From contig JACKIU010000001.1 of assembly GCA_020638295.1 (NCBI GenBank), forward strand, positions 1-64,000: a DNA stretch of 64,000 nucleotides. Direction: 5' to 3'. Shown here in pieces: positions 1 to 8,659 of this stretch; position 1 is the first letter of the stretch; each line of letters starts with the position of its first letter. The position numbers were made by a program, and so were the translations under genes. Under the pieces are notes generated by a model, which was given only the letters and a program-made list of their open reading frames with translations, did no database searches and was not told where the DNA came from. The stretch comes from Rhodospirillales bacterium. Its GTDB lineage: Bacteria > Pseudomonadota > Alphaproteobacteria > Micavibrionales > Micavibrionaceae.

Positions 1-30
1 GCACGCATACTAGAAAATATAAGAGGAAAA

Positions 31-312
31 ATGCCTTCCTCCCTTTACAATGGAGCCATAGCAGCGACGGAACAACTCGAAAGTGAAATATGGACAGACC
101 GTGTTGAAAATGGCGTCGTCCACGTAGTTGACCGCGCTATGGATGAAATATATCAAGGACAGAACCCTAATAGAGAATTTTACCAAGCTACACCACAAAC
201 AGATAAGATGAATGGACAGCACACGCCCCTGTCAGAAATAGAAAAAACAATCGATGCGCCAGAACAGGCTGTGCCAAACGTAAGCCCGATGTCGCTCTCT
301 ACTCCTAAATAG
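31..312 (+). CDS. hypothetical protein (93 aa)
   Basis: I do not recognise this product. It is a small, hydrophilic protein rich in Glu, Gln and Pro with no signal peptide or membrane segment. The ATG has a good purine-rich Shine-Dalgarno sequence (AGAGGAAAA) directly upstream, which favours a real gene. It lies 78 nt before cobS on the same strand and could share its transcript. No family motif is visible, and the upstream end of any operon lies outside the window. Confidence 0.45.
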   Translation: MPSSLYNGAIAATEQLESEIWTDRVENGVVHVVDRAMDEIYQGQNPNREFYQATPQTDKMNGQHTPLSEIEKTIDAPEQAVPNVSPMSLSTPK

Positions 313-390
313 ACAACATTCTGTCTTGCTAGTCTCCCCCGGATATCATTACAATCCAAGCAGCCCACCACAGACGAGTTAAGGACTATC

Positions 391-1449
391 ATGGAAAGCA
401 TAGAAGAGCTGGACAAGGAAAAAGAATCTGCCGGGATGTCGTTCGACATCACGACGATCAAGGCCAAGGAAGGGAAATATTCCTCCATTCCCGATATCAA
501 GGTGAATGTGCGCGAGACGTTCGGCCTTGACGTTGATTGGGAAGTGCCGGGCTTTAGCGAAGACAGCCAGAATGTTCCGGCGGTTGATAAAACCTACCAG
601 TTCGATCACGACACGACTTTGGCGGTGCTGGCCGGGTTTGCCTATAACCGCCGGGTAATGATCCAGGGCTATCACGGAACCGGGAAATCCACCCATATCG
701 AACAGGTCGCCGCGCGGCTGAACTGGCCGTGTGTGCGGATCAACCTCGATTCGCATGTCAGCAGGGTCGATTTGATCGGCAAAGACACCATCGTCCTGAG
801 AGAAGGCAAGCAGATCACCGAATGGAAGGAAGGCCTGCTGCCGTGGTCGATCCAGAACCCGGTGGCGCTGGTGTTTGACGAATATGACGCGGGGCGCCCG
901 GATGTGATGTTCGTCATCCAGCGGATTTTAGAGCAGGAAGGCAAACTGACCCTGATCGACCAGAACCGCGTGATCCGTCCGCATCCGGCTTTCCGCCTGT
1001 TCGCCACGGCCAACACGGTGGGGCTAGGCGATACTTCGGGTCTGTATCACGGGACGCAGCAGATCAATCAAGCGCAGATGGACCGCTGGAATATCTGTGT
1101 GGCGCTGAACTACCTGCCGCATGACGATGAGATGAATATCATGCTGGCCAAATTCCCTGAGCTCAAAACAGATGAGGGGCGCGATATGATCGACAAGATG
1201 GTGCGCATGGCCGACCTGACCCGCGAGGGCTTTATCAACGGCGATCTTTCGACATTGATGAGCCCGCGCACGGTGATTGCCTGGATTGAAAATACGCTGA
1301 TTTTTGACGGCAATCGGGATATGGCGTTCCAGATGTCCTTTATGAACAGATGCGACGAGGCCGAGCGACCGCTGATCGCGGAATATTACCAGCGCTGCTT
1401 TGATGTGGAGCTGCCGGCTAGCTCAATCCGCAATGTCGCGGTGGGTTAA
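391..1449 (+). CDS. cobS: CobS, AAA+ ATPase subunit of aerobic cobaltochelatase (MoxR-type)
   Basis: In the aerobic cobalamin pathway CobS forms an ATP-driven ring with CobT and works with CobN to insert cobalt into hydrogenobyrinic acid a,c-diamide. The 352-residue product is close to family length. It has a Walker A motif GYHGTGKST at about residues 93-101, Walker B LVFDE at about 160-164, and the typical stretch FATANTVGLGDTSGLYHGT. The start at 391 has only a modest ribosome-binding site (GTTAAGGAC). An internal ATG at 436 is an alternative and would remove 15 poorly conserved residues. cobT follows about 520 nt downstream, beyond a convergent small lipoprotein gene. No cobN is visible here, so a role as a general MoxR/VWA chaperone pair is also possible. 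Confidence 0.93.
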   Translation: MESIEELDKEKESAGMSFDITTIKAKEGKYSSIPDIKVNVRETFGLDVDWEVPGFSEDSQNVPAVDKTYQFDHDTTLAVLAGFAYNRRVMIQGYHGTGKSTHIEQVAARLNWPCVRINLDSHVSRVDLIGKDTIVLREGKQITEWKEGLLPWSIQNPVALVFDEYDAGRPDVMFVIQRILEQEGKLTLIDQNRVIRPHPAFRLFATANTVGLGDTSGLYHGTQQINQAQMDRWNICVALNYLPHDDEMNIMLAKFPELKTDEGRDMIDKMVRMADLTREGFINGDLSTLMSPRTVIAWIENTLIFDGNRDMAFQMSFMNRCDEAERPLIAEYYQRCFDVELPASSIRNVAVG

Positions 1450-1805
1450 GGCTGATCATCCGGCGTAGGGATTGTTGCGCCCGGGTCTGTCTCGACGGGA
1501 TTTGTAAAACCATCATAACACTCTTTGTAATAGTCGAGCCATCCCGTGTTCTCAGCTATCGTTTTCTCAACCGTTCTCGAATTATCCCGAGTTCCGGTTC
1601 CGCTACCATGATATGCTGTATTTGCCAGAAAACTGCAGGTTTGCTGCGCGCTGACGTTTCGAAGCGAGGAGAATTGCTTCTGCGTAAGAGGTTGTTTGTT
1701 CTTTGCGGCCTCGATGATGTCATCACCGACATCCAGATCAACATCGCCGCATCCCTGCAAAGCAAACACCAGCGGTAAGGCAACCGATAATCTCGCTAAT
1801 TTCAT
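1446..1805 (-). CDS. small predicted lipoprotein (119 aa), unknown function
   Basis: The N terminus is a short basic start, a hydrophobic core and a lipobox LQGC, so this is probably a lipoprotein with the acylated Cys near residue 19. The mature part is polar, contains two further Cys and ends in a Pro/Asp-rich tail. I recognise no domain. It converges on cobS with a 4-nt overlap of coding ends and lies between cobS and cobT on the opposite strand, which makes it a probable later insertion into a cobS-cobT pair. Its promoter would lie in the AT-rich stretch 1806-1900. Confidence 0.65.
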   Translation of the reverse strand: MKLARLSVALPLVFALQGCGDVDLDVGDDIIEAAKNKQPLTQKQFSSLRNVSAQQTCSFLANTAYHGSGTGTRDNSRTVEKTIAENTGWLDYYKECYDGFTNPVETDPGATIPTPDDQP

Positions 1806-1901
1806 TTTCTTGTATGCTTCCTGATTTCAGTAAAAACTGCCTCACCATATTCAATATGAAAAAAAAATCAAGTTTTTTCGTAAAATATTTTTTCTGTCAT
1901 A

Positions 1902-1943
1902 CTGGATTGCTTCCCCCCGGCTCAAGGCCGGGGTCGCAATGAT
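1902..1943. repeat. palindromic repeat, half copy mixing families A and C
   Basis: The segment begins with CTGGATTGCTTC and ends with GCAATGATG, the two edges of repeat family A (GTCATTGCGAGG... / ...GGATTGCTTCG...). Its centre is a CCCCGGCTCAAGGCCGGGG hairpin more like family C. It sits between the AT-rich upstream region and cobT. Confidence 0.6.
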
Positions 1944-1968
1944 GAAGGCTCTGTGGTAAAAACACCTC

Positions 1969-3828
1969 ATGAGTGAGCATTCTCAAAATACCGAAAATTT
2001 CAAACAGATCACGGCCGCCGCTTTGCGGACGTTGGCCGGGGAGAAGGATTTAGAGGTTACCTATTCTGCCGTTGAAAAACCGATTGGCAAGGTACCGCTG
2101 GCCGGGCGTCCCCGCCTGCCTGAGCCTTCATGGGTGCCGGGGCACAATTTGCCACCGGAGGAGAAACGCCTGTTACGCGGATGTGCCGATGCGCAGGCGC
2201 TGTATATCGCGCATCATGACGAAGCCCTGCACAAGCGCCTGTCCCCGCGCGATGCTCAGGCTCAGGAAGCATTTAATGCTTTAGAACAGGCGCGATGCGA
2301 GGCGCTGGGCATGGCGCGGATGCGCGGGGTGGCCGGAAATCTTTCGGCCGTTTTGGATGAGAAATGCAAACGCGCCGGGTTTGATACGCTGACCAGTAAA
2401 GACCAAGCCCCGCTCGGCGATGCGCTGCATGTGCTGGCGCGGCTGGCGCTAAGCGGTGAAGATCCGCCGCATTCGGCCGATACGCTGCTGAATTTCTGGG
2501 GTCCGGCCCTGCAAAGCCCGGAAGCACAAGCGGCCCTAAAGGCGCTCAAAGACAATCTGCACAACCAGCAGGCCTTTGCCGCCCAAGCCAAAGGGTTTAT
2601 TCAATCGCTGCAGATGCCGATTGATCTGGACGGGGCGCTGGAAGGCAGCGACGAGCCCGGCGAGGCCGAAAGCGCACAACAGGCCGATCAACCGCAAAAA
2701 CAAGACGAGACCGGGGACGAACAGGCGGGCGAGGATTCCAGCACCGAGGCCGGGGCGGATGACACCTATGAGGGCGACGACGAGCCGCAGGATCCAGACG
2801 GCGCGGGCGAAGAGATGGGCGAGATGAACGACATGCCCGATGATTCCGGGCAGGCGCAAAGCGATCCGGCCTTGCAAAAACGCAAGGACTTCCTCGAAGG
2901 CGCGCGGGGGCGTTATCATGTCTATACCACGCAGTTTGATGAAGAGATTGATGCGGCGGAGCTGGCCGATCCGGGCGAACTCACGCGCCTGCGCCATATG
3001 CTCGATACGCAGCTGAGCGCCCATCAGGCGCTTATCACCAAGCTGGCCAACCGGCTGCAACGCAAGGTGATGGCGCAGCAGCGCCGGAGCTGGGAATTTG
3101 GACTGGATGAAGGCATTCTCGATCCGTCGCGGCTGGCGCGGATTATCGCTAACCCGACGGTGCCGATGTCGTATAAGGCGGAAAAAGAGACGGATTTTCG
3201 CGACACGGTCGTGACCTTGCTGATCGACAATTCCGGCTCGATGCGCGGACGCCCCATCGCGCTGGCAGCGATGAGTGCTGATATTATTTCACGCACGCTG
3301 GAGCGTTGCGGGGTTCGATCCGAGATTTTGGGCTTTACAACGCGGGCGTGGAAGGGCGGCAAGTCGCGCGAGTTGTGGATGGATCAGGGCCGGACTCCTG
3401 AGCCGGGACGCTTGAATGACGTGCGCCATATTATCTATAAGGCCGCCGATGCGCCGATGCGCCGGACGCGGAAAAATCTCGGCCTGATGCTCAAAGAAGG
3501 GATATTGAAAGAAAATATCGACGGCGAGGCGCTGGTCTGGGCGTATAACCGGCTGGCGCGCAGGCCCGAGGCGCGCAAGATCCTGATGGTGATTTCCGAC
3601 GGTGCGCCGGTCGATGATTCCACGCTGTCGGTGAACCCGTCAAATATCCTCGAGGCGGATTTACGCAATGTCATCGGCTGGATTGAGGAGAAAAGCGATG
3701 TGGGCCTCGCGGCGATCGGCATCGGCCATGACGTGACGCGCTATTATTCCAACGCGATGACGATTGCCGATGCGGACGAACTGGCCAAGGCGTTGATCAA
3801 CCAGCTTGAAGGGTTGTTTGGAAAATAG
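1969..3828 (+). CDS. cobT: CobT, VWA-domain subunit of aerobic cobaltochelatase
   Basis: CobT partners the CobS ATPase ring in cobalt chelation. The 619-residue product has the expected order: a helical N-terminal half, a very acidic low-complexity stretch at about residues 220-300, and a C-terminal von Willebrand A domain. The metal-binding MIDAS motif is visible as [10 protein letters not shown], with Asp420, Ser422 and Ser424. The C-terminal [12 protein letters not shown] segment is typical of CobT. The ATG at 1969 lacks a strong Shine-Dalgarno but gives the family length. cobS lies upstream with one opposite-strand gene between them. A family-B repeat starts right after the stop codon. 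Confidence 0.93.
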   Translation: MSEHSQNTENFKQITAAALRTLAGEKDLEVTYSAVEKPIGKVPLAGRPRLPEPSWVPGHNLPPEEKRLLRGCADAQALYIAHHDEALHKRLSPRDAQAQEAFNALEQARCEALGMARMRGVAGNLSAVLDEKCKRAGFDTLTSKDQAPLGDALHVLARLALSGEDPPHSADTLLNFWGPALQSPEAQAALKALKDNLHNQQAFAAQAKGFIQSLQMPIDLDGALEGSDEPGEAESAQQADQPQKQDETGDEQAGEDSSTEAGADDTYEGDDEPQDPDGAGEEMGEMNDMPDDSGQAQSDPALQKRKDFLEGARGRYHVYTTQFDEEIDAAELADPGELTRLRHMLDTQLSAHQALITKLANRLQRKVMAQQRRSWEFGLDEGILDPSRLARIIANPTVPMSYKAEKETDFRDTVVTLLIDNSGSMRGRPIALAAMSADIISRTLERCGVRSEILGFTTRAWKGGKSRELWMDQGRTPEPGRLNDVRHIIYKAADAPMRRTRKNLGLMLKEGILKENIDGEALVWAYNRLARRPEARKILMVISDGAPVDDSTLSVNPSNILEADLRNVIGWIEEKSDVGLAAIGIGHDVTRYYSNAMTIADADELAKALINQLEGLFGK

Positions 3829-3837
3829 CAATGTTAT

Positions 3838-3967
3838 CCCCTCACCCAAGTTTCGCTAACCCGCCTTCACTGCGTTACGGCGTGATAAGCTCAACATATC
3901 CCTCTCCCCAAGGGAGAGGGTTGACGAGGCTTAGGCGCTTGCGCCCTAGCCGAGGCTGGGTGAGGGG
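3838..3967. repeat. family B palindromic repeat (CCCTCACCC...GGGTGAGGGG)
   Basis: The outer arms CCCCTCACCC and GGGTGAGGGG are complementary, and an inner hairpin TCTCCCCAAGGGAGA lies between them. A near-identical element with the same AAGTTTCGCTAA and GCTCAACATATCCCTCTCCC segments lies at 31112-31230. The copy fills most of the cobT-hisS gap and has no ORF of its own. Confidence 0.85.
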
Positions 3968-4044
3968 AACTTTGAAGCCACAATTTGCGATCTCAAATTT
4001 ATCCCCCTCTCGACTTCACCAAAGATGCCATGTAAAAGACCTTT

Positions 4045-5409
4045 ATGAGCGAGAAAAAGAAGATATATAAACCCAAGCCCGTGAGCGGTTTTCCTGAATG
4101 GCTTCCCGAATATCGCGCGGTCGAGCAACGCTGGCTGGATAAAATCCGCGCCGTGTTTGAAAGCTATGGGTATTGTTCGATAGAGACGCCCGCCGTTGAG
4201 GAACTGGAGGTGATTGCCGCCAAGGGTGAGGATGTCGATAAAGAGATTTACGTGCTGGAGCGCCTGCAGGCCGACCCGGATGAAAAGAAAGACGCGCGCC
4301 TCGCGCTGCATTTCGACCAGACGGTGCCGCTGGCGCGCTATGTCGCGCAGCATTTTGCCGATCTGACCTTTCCATTTAAACGCTATCAGATGCAAAAGGT
4401 CTGGCGCGGCGAGCGCCCGCAGATGGGCCGGATGCGCGAGTTTACCCAATGCGATATCGACGTGATTAACGTGGATTCACTGCCGCTGCATTTCGATGCG
4501 GAAGTGGCGGCGATTTGCTATGAAGCGCTCGCGGCGATGGATATGGGCCGCGTGCAACTCAGGGTGAGTAACCGGAAGATTTTATTAGGTCTACTGGAAA
4601 ACATCGGAGTTAAAAATCCGGCAGAAATACTCAGGCTGATCGATAAAATGGACAAGATCGGATTGCTGGAATTTAAAGTTCAATTAGAAGGTACAACCGA
4701 AAAAGAAGTCAAAAACGCAATCATTCAATTTGTTGAACTATCGAACGCTGTAAAAGAGAACCCGTCCAATGCTTCTGGATTGCTTCGCGATTTCATCGCT
4801 CGCAATGACGTCATTGCGAGGAGCGGCAGCGACGCGGCAATCCAGATGATGAACGAGGGGATTGAAGAACTTGATTTTGTCTTGAAACAACTCGAACACC
4901 TTGGCGATGGGGTTGTCGCCGACCTGTCCATCGTGCGGGGGTTGGATTATTACACCGGGACGGTGTATGAGACGCAGCTTTTGGATGTTCCGGAGTTTGT
5001 CGGTTCGGTGTGCAGCGGCGGGCGGTATGACGATCTGGCGGGCAGTTATATCAACAAGCACTTGCCCGGCGTGGGGATTTCCATCGGCTTTACGCGGCTG
5101 TTTGACGTTCTGCGCCAAGCGGGCAAGATTGAACCGGGGCCGAAATCTCCGGCTGACGTGCTGGTGGTTCTCCCATCGGAAGAGCGGCGCGATGAAGCGG
5201 CGCAAGCGGCGCGGACTTTGCGTGAGCGGGGCATGAAAGTCGAGTTGTATCACGCCCCGCAAAAGGTCGGTAAGCAGATCTCTTATGCCGAGAAAAAGGG
5301 TATTCCGTATGTCTGGTTCCCGCCGTTTGAAGACGGGCTGGCGCATGAAGTGAAAAACATGAGCACTGGCGAACAAACGGAGGCCAGCCCAAATGATTGG
5401 ACAATTTAA
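4045..5409 (+). CDS. hisS: histidyl-tRNA synthetase, with an in-frame repeat insertion
   Basis: This class II enzyme charges tRNA-His with histidine in the cytoplasm. Class II motif 2 is visible as MGRMREFTQCDID, and the histidine-specific motif as VRGLDYYTGTVYE. A C-terminal anticodon-binding domain follows from about residue 365. Length is 454 residues, somewhat long for the family. The extra length includes residues 244-267, which are encoded by a complete palindromic repeat (4775-4845) inserted without breaking the frame. The insertion falls in the variable region between motif 2 and the histidine motif, so activity is probably kept. The start ATG follows AAAGACCTTT, a weak ribosome-binding site. 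The stop overlaps the start of the next gene by 17 nt. Confidence 0.93.
   Translation: MSEKKKIYKPKPVSGFPEWLPEYRAVEQRWLDKIRAVFESYGYCSIETPAVEELEVIAAKGEDVDKEIYVLERLQADPDEKKDARLALHFDQTVPLARYVAQHFADLTFPFKRYQMQKVWRGERPQMGRMREFTQCDIDVINVDSLPLHFDAEVAAICYEALAAMDMGRVQLRVSNRKILLGLLENIGVKNPAEILRLIDKMDKIGLLEFKVQLEGTTEKEVKNAIIQFVELSNAVKENPSNASGLLRDFIARNDVIARSGSDAAIQMMNEGIEELDFVLKQLEHLGDGVVADLSIVRGLDYYTGTVYETQLLDVPEFVGSVCSGGRYDDLAGSYINKHLPGVGISIGFTRLFDVLRQAGKIEPGPKSPADVLVVLPSEERRDEAAQAARTLRERGMKVELYHAPQKVGKQISYAEKKGIPYVWFPPFEDGLAHEVKNMSTGEQTEASPNDWTI
4775..4845. repeat. family A palindromic repeat inside hisS coding sequence
   Basis: The outer arms CTGGATTGC and GCAATCCAG are exact reverse complements. The centre GCAATGACGTCATTGC is itself a perfect palindrome. 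The same sequence modules recur between genes at 5425, 28629, 32057 and 42151. Here the two half-units are joined in the opposite order to those copies, with the GACGTC end in the middle. Confidence 0.9.
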
Positions 5410-6109
5410 AATGTTTGGATTTTTGTCATTGCGAGGAGCGATAGCGACGCGGCAATCTATTGCAACCATCTTCTGGATTGCTTCGCTTGCGCTCGCAATG
5501 ACGGCCCTTCCAACATTTGCGCAAGATGAACAGCCTTCAGCATCTGCAGAGGAAGAAGCTCCGGCGGAGCAACCTGCTGAAGAGCCACAGGGGCATACGT
5601 ATTCCCCGGATTTTTGCGAATTTTCCGCGACCTTCCCCGAAGAGCCATACAGCACGCGGCGCTGTGAAGATGACAACAAAGAGCGTTGCTATGATCTGGT
5701 CAGCTATACGCGGGTTTACGAGATGTCCTCGACGATCAATTTGCGGGTGATCTGCAACCCGATTGAGGCTAGTGTTTTCAATGATTACAGCCCGGAAGTC
5801 ATGACCGCGACGCTGCGGGCGATGACCCGCGATACTGTCGTTGAGGAATTCAACAGCGGTTTTCGCGAGGAAGAAGGTTATAAACAAGCCGGGCTGGCCG
5901 GGGGCGGCAACGTCGGGCGGATGCCGATGATCTATATCGCCCAGATGTGGGTGGGTAAGCAGTCGGCGATGACCGTGGAAGCCGAATTGATCGGTGAGGC
6001 ACATGATGCGGCGGATCAGGCGTTTAGCGACCTGCTGAAAAGCATTCATTATTCAGGGGTGAAAGCGATTGAACCGCCGGTTAAAACCGAAGCGCCAAAG
6101 CGGGATTAG
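5393..6109 (+). CDS. exported protein of unknown function with a repeat-encoded signal peptide
   Basis: I do not recognise the 238-residue product. The start at 5393 overlaps the end of hisS by 17 nt in another frame, which suggests translational coupling. Residues from about 11 to 37 are encoded by a family-A repeat (5425-5503). They include the hydrophobic core IFWIASLALAMT of a signal peptide whose likely cleavage site is PTFA-Q. An acidic Glu/Ala/Pro stretch follows, then a soluble domain with four Cys (C-E-F near residue 69 and the RRCEDDNKERC region) that may form disulfides in the periplasm. An internal ATG near 5500 would lose most of the hydrophobic core, so the longer form is preferred. 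Confidence 0.75.
   Translation: MIGQFKMFGFLSLRGAIATRQSIATIFWIASLALAMTALPTFAQDEQPSASAEEEAPAEQPAEEPQGHTYSPDFCEFSATFPEEPYSTRRCEDDNKERCYDLVSYTRVYEMSSTINLRVICNPIEASVFNDYSPEVMTATLRAMTRDTVVEEFNSGFREEEGYKQAGLAGGGNVGRMPMIYIAQMWVGKQSAMTVEAELIGEAHDAADQAFSDLLKSIHYSGVKAIEPPVKTEAPKRD
5425..5503. repeat. family A palindromic repeat at the start of an exported-protein gene
   Basis: It starts GTCATTGCGAGGAGCG and contains GGCAATC, then ends GGATTGCTTCGC...GCTCGCAATGACG, which makes two inverted half-units. It lies wholly within the reading frame beginning at 5393 and supplies its signal peptide. Confidence 0.88.
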
Positions 6110-6126
6110 CGCCTCTCGCCCTGTTT

Positions 6127-6567
6127 TTATTTTGGCGCGATGGCGGTGGGATATGACGCACCTTGAACAAATTCAGCGTTTAACATATCTAATTTTTCAA
6201 GTTTATGCCTGCATTCATTGAACGGGGCCATGAAATCACTATCATCATAATTAGCTCCGTATCCGTAGGTGCCTTTTGCGGGCGCCTTATTCCCTTCCAT
6301 TTCACGAACTATCTTTCTAAATTCAGCATGCGCTACGTCGTGAGTTTCTCTACCATCGCCATCTACTGTAATACGAGCGAAATATGGCTCGTTCTCGTCT
6401 GCTCTGAGCAATTCAATACGAACATCGTCTCTTTCAAGCAAAGAATCAAAAACAGACCCAAATATAAGCTTTAAACCATTAGCCTTTGGATCGACATCGC
6501 AAGCAGCTTTCACAAAAGCCTCTCTTGCTGCTATTTCCGAAGTAATGCCTGACTTATGGTCACCCAT
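6127..6567 (-). CDS. hypothetical protein (146 aa)
   Basis: I do not recognise this soluble, acidic protein. It has no signal peptide or membrane segment. The start is well supported by GGGAGGTTGATGCA directly before the ATG. The C-terminal third is predicted helical and contains a single Cys. It converges with the exported-protein gene that ends at 6109, leaving 17 nt. The next minus-strand gene, sufE, ends at 6633, so this gene lies just downstream of sufE and could be read through from it. Confidence 0.6.
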   Translation of the reverse strand: MGDHKSGITSEIAAREAFVKAACDVDPKANGLKLIFGSVFDSLLERDDVRIELLRADENEPYFARITVDGDGRETHDVAHAEFRKIVREMEGNKAPAKGTYGYGANYDDSDFMAPFNECRHKLEKLDMLNAEFVQGASYPTAIAPK

Positions 6568-6632
6568 TGCATCAACCTCCCTAATGTATCTCGTACTAGA
6601 GACATTGTACGCAACAACAGGTTAATATAGGC

Positions 6633-7034
6633 TTAAACGGCGCAGGACTGAATCCTCTCGACCATGGCGAAAAAGCCGTTGCGGCGGTTGGGGCTTAAGT
6701 TTTGATCGAGGCCCATTTTTGCGAACGCAGCCTGAATATCGATCTGTCCCAATTTTGCGACCTCCACACCTTGGTAGGTTTTATCGAGAATCGCAATCAG
6801 GCCGCGCACGATGTGGGCGTCGCTGTCGGCCTTGAAATAAAACTTCCCGTCGCGAATTTCCGGGACAATCCAGACACGCGAGGTGCAGCCGCGCACCAGC
6901 GTTTCATCGGTTTTCAGCGCCTCGTCCATGGGTGGAAGGCCGCGCCCGAGATCGATCAGATAGCGGTAGCGCTCTTCCCAATCGTCGAAAAGCGCGAAAT
7001 CGGAAACCATTTCGTTCAGGGTTTCTTGGGTCAT
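6633..7034 (-). CDS. sufE: SufE-family cysteine desulfurase activator
   Basis: SufE accepts sulfur from the SufS cysteine desulfurase and passes it to the Fe-S scaffold in the cytoplasm. With the start at 7034 the product has 133 residues, and the sulfur-accepting Cys lies at residue 50 in VRGCTSRVW. That matches the position in well-studied SufE proteins (Cys51 in E. coli). The frame stays open to 7085, but the extra 17 residues are encoded by the edge of a family-C repeat and are unlikely to be original. The ribosome-binding site is weak (GGGGGAAG about 25 nt upstream). No other suf genes are nearby. Confidence 0.88.
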   Translation of the reverse strand: MTQETLNEMVSDFALFDDWEERYRYLIDLGRGLPPMDEALKTDETLVRGCTSRVWIVPEIRDGKFYFKADSDAHIVRGLIAILDKTYQGVEVAKLGQIDIQAAFAKMGLDQNLSPNRRNGFFAMVERIQSCAV

Positions 7035-7062
7035 GCTGGTTTCATAGACCAAAAACTTCCCC

Positions 7063-7192
7063 CTGTCATCCCCGCGGACTTGCAATGCAAGGCTTAAACA
7101 GCGGGGATCTATATGCCGACCGACAAAGTCGGTCGACTTTAACTGGATCCCGGATGTTTGAGCACAGCTACGCTGTGCCTCCGGGATGACAT
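7063..7192. repeat. family C palindromic repeat (TGTCATCCCCGCG ... CCGGGATGACA)
   Basis: It begins TGTCATCCCCGCGG and ends CCTCCGGGATGACAT, with internal hairpins CCGACCGACAAAGTCGGTCG and GCACAGCTACGCTGTGC. It fills much of the gap between the divergent genes sufE and clpX and touches the 5' end of sufE. A related but shorter copy lies at 35322-35391. Confidence 0.8.
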
Positions 7193-7308
7193 CTACTGAT
7201 AAAAGGTTTTTCGTGAGAAAAACTCTAAATTCTTTATATAAGGCTTGCGCGCGAGGGCGCGGGGCGGCTAGATTGGGAGAGTAACACTAAGGATGGACCC
7301 ATCTTTCT

Positions 7309-8613
7309 ATGAGCAAATCATCAGACAAAACCGATAGCAAAAATACCCTGTATTGTTCTTTTTGCGGCAAGAGCCAGCACGAGGTGCGTAAACTGATCGC
7401 CGGGCCAAACGTCTTCATTTGCAATGAATGCGTTGAGCTGTGCATGGATATTATCCGTGAAGAGGATAAAACCCAGCTGGTGCGTGAAGGCGAAGGCGTC
7501 CCTGCCCCGTCCGAGATCAAGCAGGTTCTGGATGACTATGTGATCGGTCAGGAAGGCGCCAAGCGTGTGCTGTCCGTCGCGGTGCATAACCACTATAAAC
7601 GGCTGGAACATGGGGGCACGGGCTCCGGCTCTGATGTCGAACTGGCGAAATCCAACATTCTGCTGGTCGGGCCGACCGGTTGCGGTAAAACGCTGCTGGC
7701 CCAGACGCTGGCGCGCATTCTCGATGTACCCTTTACGATGGCCGATGCGACGACCCTGACCGAGGCCGGGTATGTGGGCGAAGATGTGGAAAATATTGTG
7801 CTCAAATTGCTGCAAGCCAGTGATTACAACGTTGAGCGCGCGCAAAAGGGTATTGTGTATATTGACGAGATCGACAAGATTTCGCGCAAATCCGACAACC
7901 CGTCGATTACCCGCGATGTGTCTGGGGAAGGCGTGCAGCAGGCTTTGCTGAAACTGATGGAAGGGACCGTCGCCTCCGTGCCGCCGCAAGGCGGGCGCAA
8001 GCACCCGCAGCAGGAATTCCTGCAGGTTGACACCTCCAATATTCTGTTTATCTGCGGCGGGGCGTTTGCCGGGCTGGATAAGGTGATCGCGGCGCGCGGG
8101 CGCGGAACCACAATCGGTTTTGGCGCCAACGTCAAGGATGTTGACGAGCGAGGGATTGGCGAGCTGTTTAAAGAGCTGGAGCCGGAAGATTTGCTCAAAT
8201 ACGGCCTGATCCCCGAATTCGTCGGTCGTTTGCCGGTGATTGCAACGCTGGAGGATCTGGACGAGGATGCGTTGATCACCATCCTGACCGAACCAAAGAA
8301 TGCGCTGGTCAAGCAATACAAAAAACTCTTTGATATTGAGGGGGTTGACTTGACTTTTGAAGATTCCGCTTTAACGGCGATCGCCAAGAAAGCCATTGAA
8401 CGCAAGACCGGAGCGCGGGGTTTACGCTCCATTTTAGAGAATCTGTTGCTGGATACGATGTTTGAGCTTCCCGATATCGAAGGGCTGGAAGAGGTTATCA
8501 TCAACAAGAAAACCGTCGAGGACGGCAAGCCCCCGGTGATGGTGATTGCTGACGATAAAAAGAAAAAGAAAAAACCTGCCGGTAAAAAGGACAAGGAAGC
8601 CGCGAAGGGGTAG
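7309..8613 (+). CDS. clpX: ClpX, ATP-dependent unfoldase of the ClpXP protease
   Basis: ClpX recognises tagged or degron-bearing proteins, unfolds them and feeds them to ClpP in the cytoplasm. The N-terminal zinc domain has four Cys at about residues 16, 19, 38 and 41 (CSFC and CNEC). Walker A GPTGCGKT lies at about 121-128 and Walker B IVYIDEID follows. Length is 434 residues, slightly long because of a Lys-rich tail. clpP is not adjacent here, unlike the common clpP-clpX order. An AT-rich TTTATATAAGG about 70 nt upstream may be the -10 region. It converges with a large unknown gene. Confidence 0.97.
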   Translation: MSKSSDKTDSKNTLYCSFCGKSQHEVRKLIAGPNVFICNECVELCMDIIREEDKTQLVREGEGVPAPSEIKQVLDDYVIGQEGAKRVLSVAVHNHYKRLEHGGTGSGSDVELAKSNILLVGPTGCGKTLLAQTLARILDVPFTMADATTLTEAGYVGEDVENIVLKLLQASDYNVERAQKGIVYIDEIDKISRKSDNPSITRDVSGEGVQQALLKLMEGTVASVPPQGGRKHPQQEFLQVDTSNILFICGGAFAGLDKVIAARGRGTTIGFGANVKDVDERGIGELFKELEPEDLLKYGLIPEFVGRLPVIATLEDLDEDALITILTEPKNALVKQYKKLFDIEGVDLTFEDSALTAIAKKAIERKTGARGLRSILENLLLDTMFELPDIEGLEEVIINKKTVEDGKPPVMVIADDKKKKKKPAGKKDKEAAKG

Positions 8614-8659
8614 AAAAGAGCGCCCCTGCTTCTGTTTTCTTCATCACCGAAAGGTCTGG

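Noticed and set aside
4738..5679. 313-residue minus-strand ORF
   Set aside because: It is antisense to hisS and the following gene and crosses two palindromic repeats. It has no homology and no ribosome-binding site.
7321..8316. 331-residue minus-strand ORF
   Set aside because: It is the antisense frame of clpX, open only because of codon bias.
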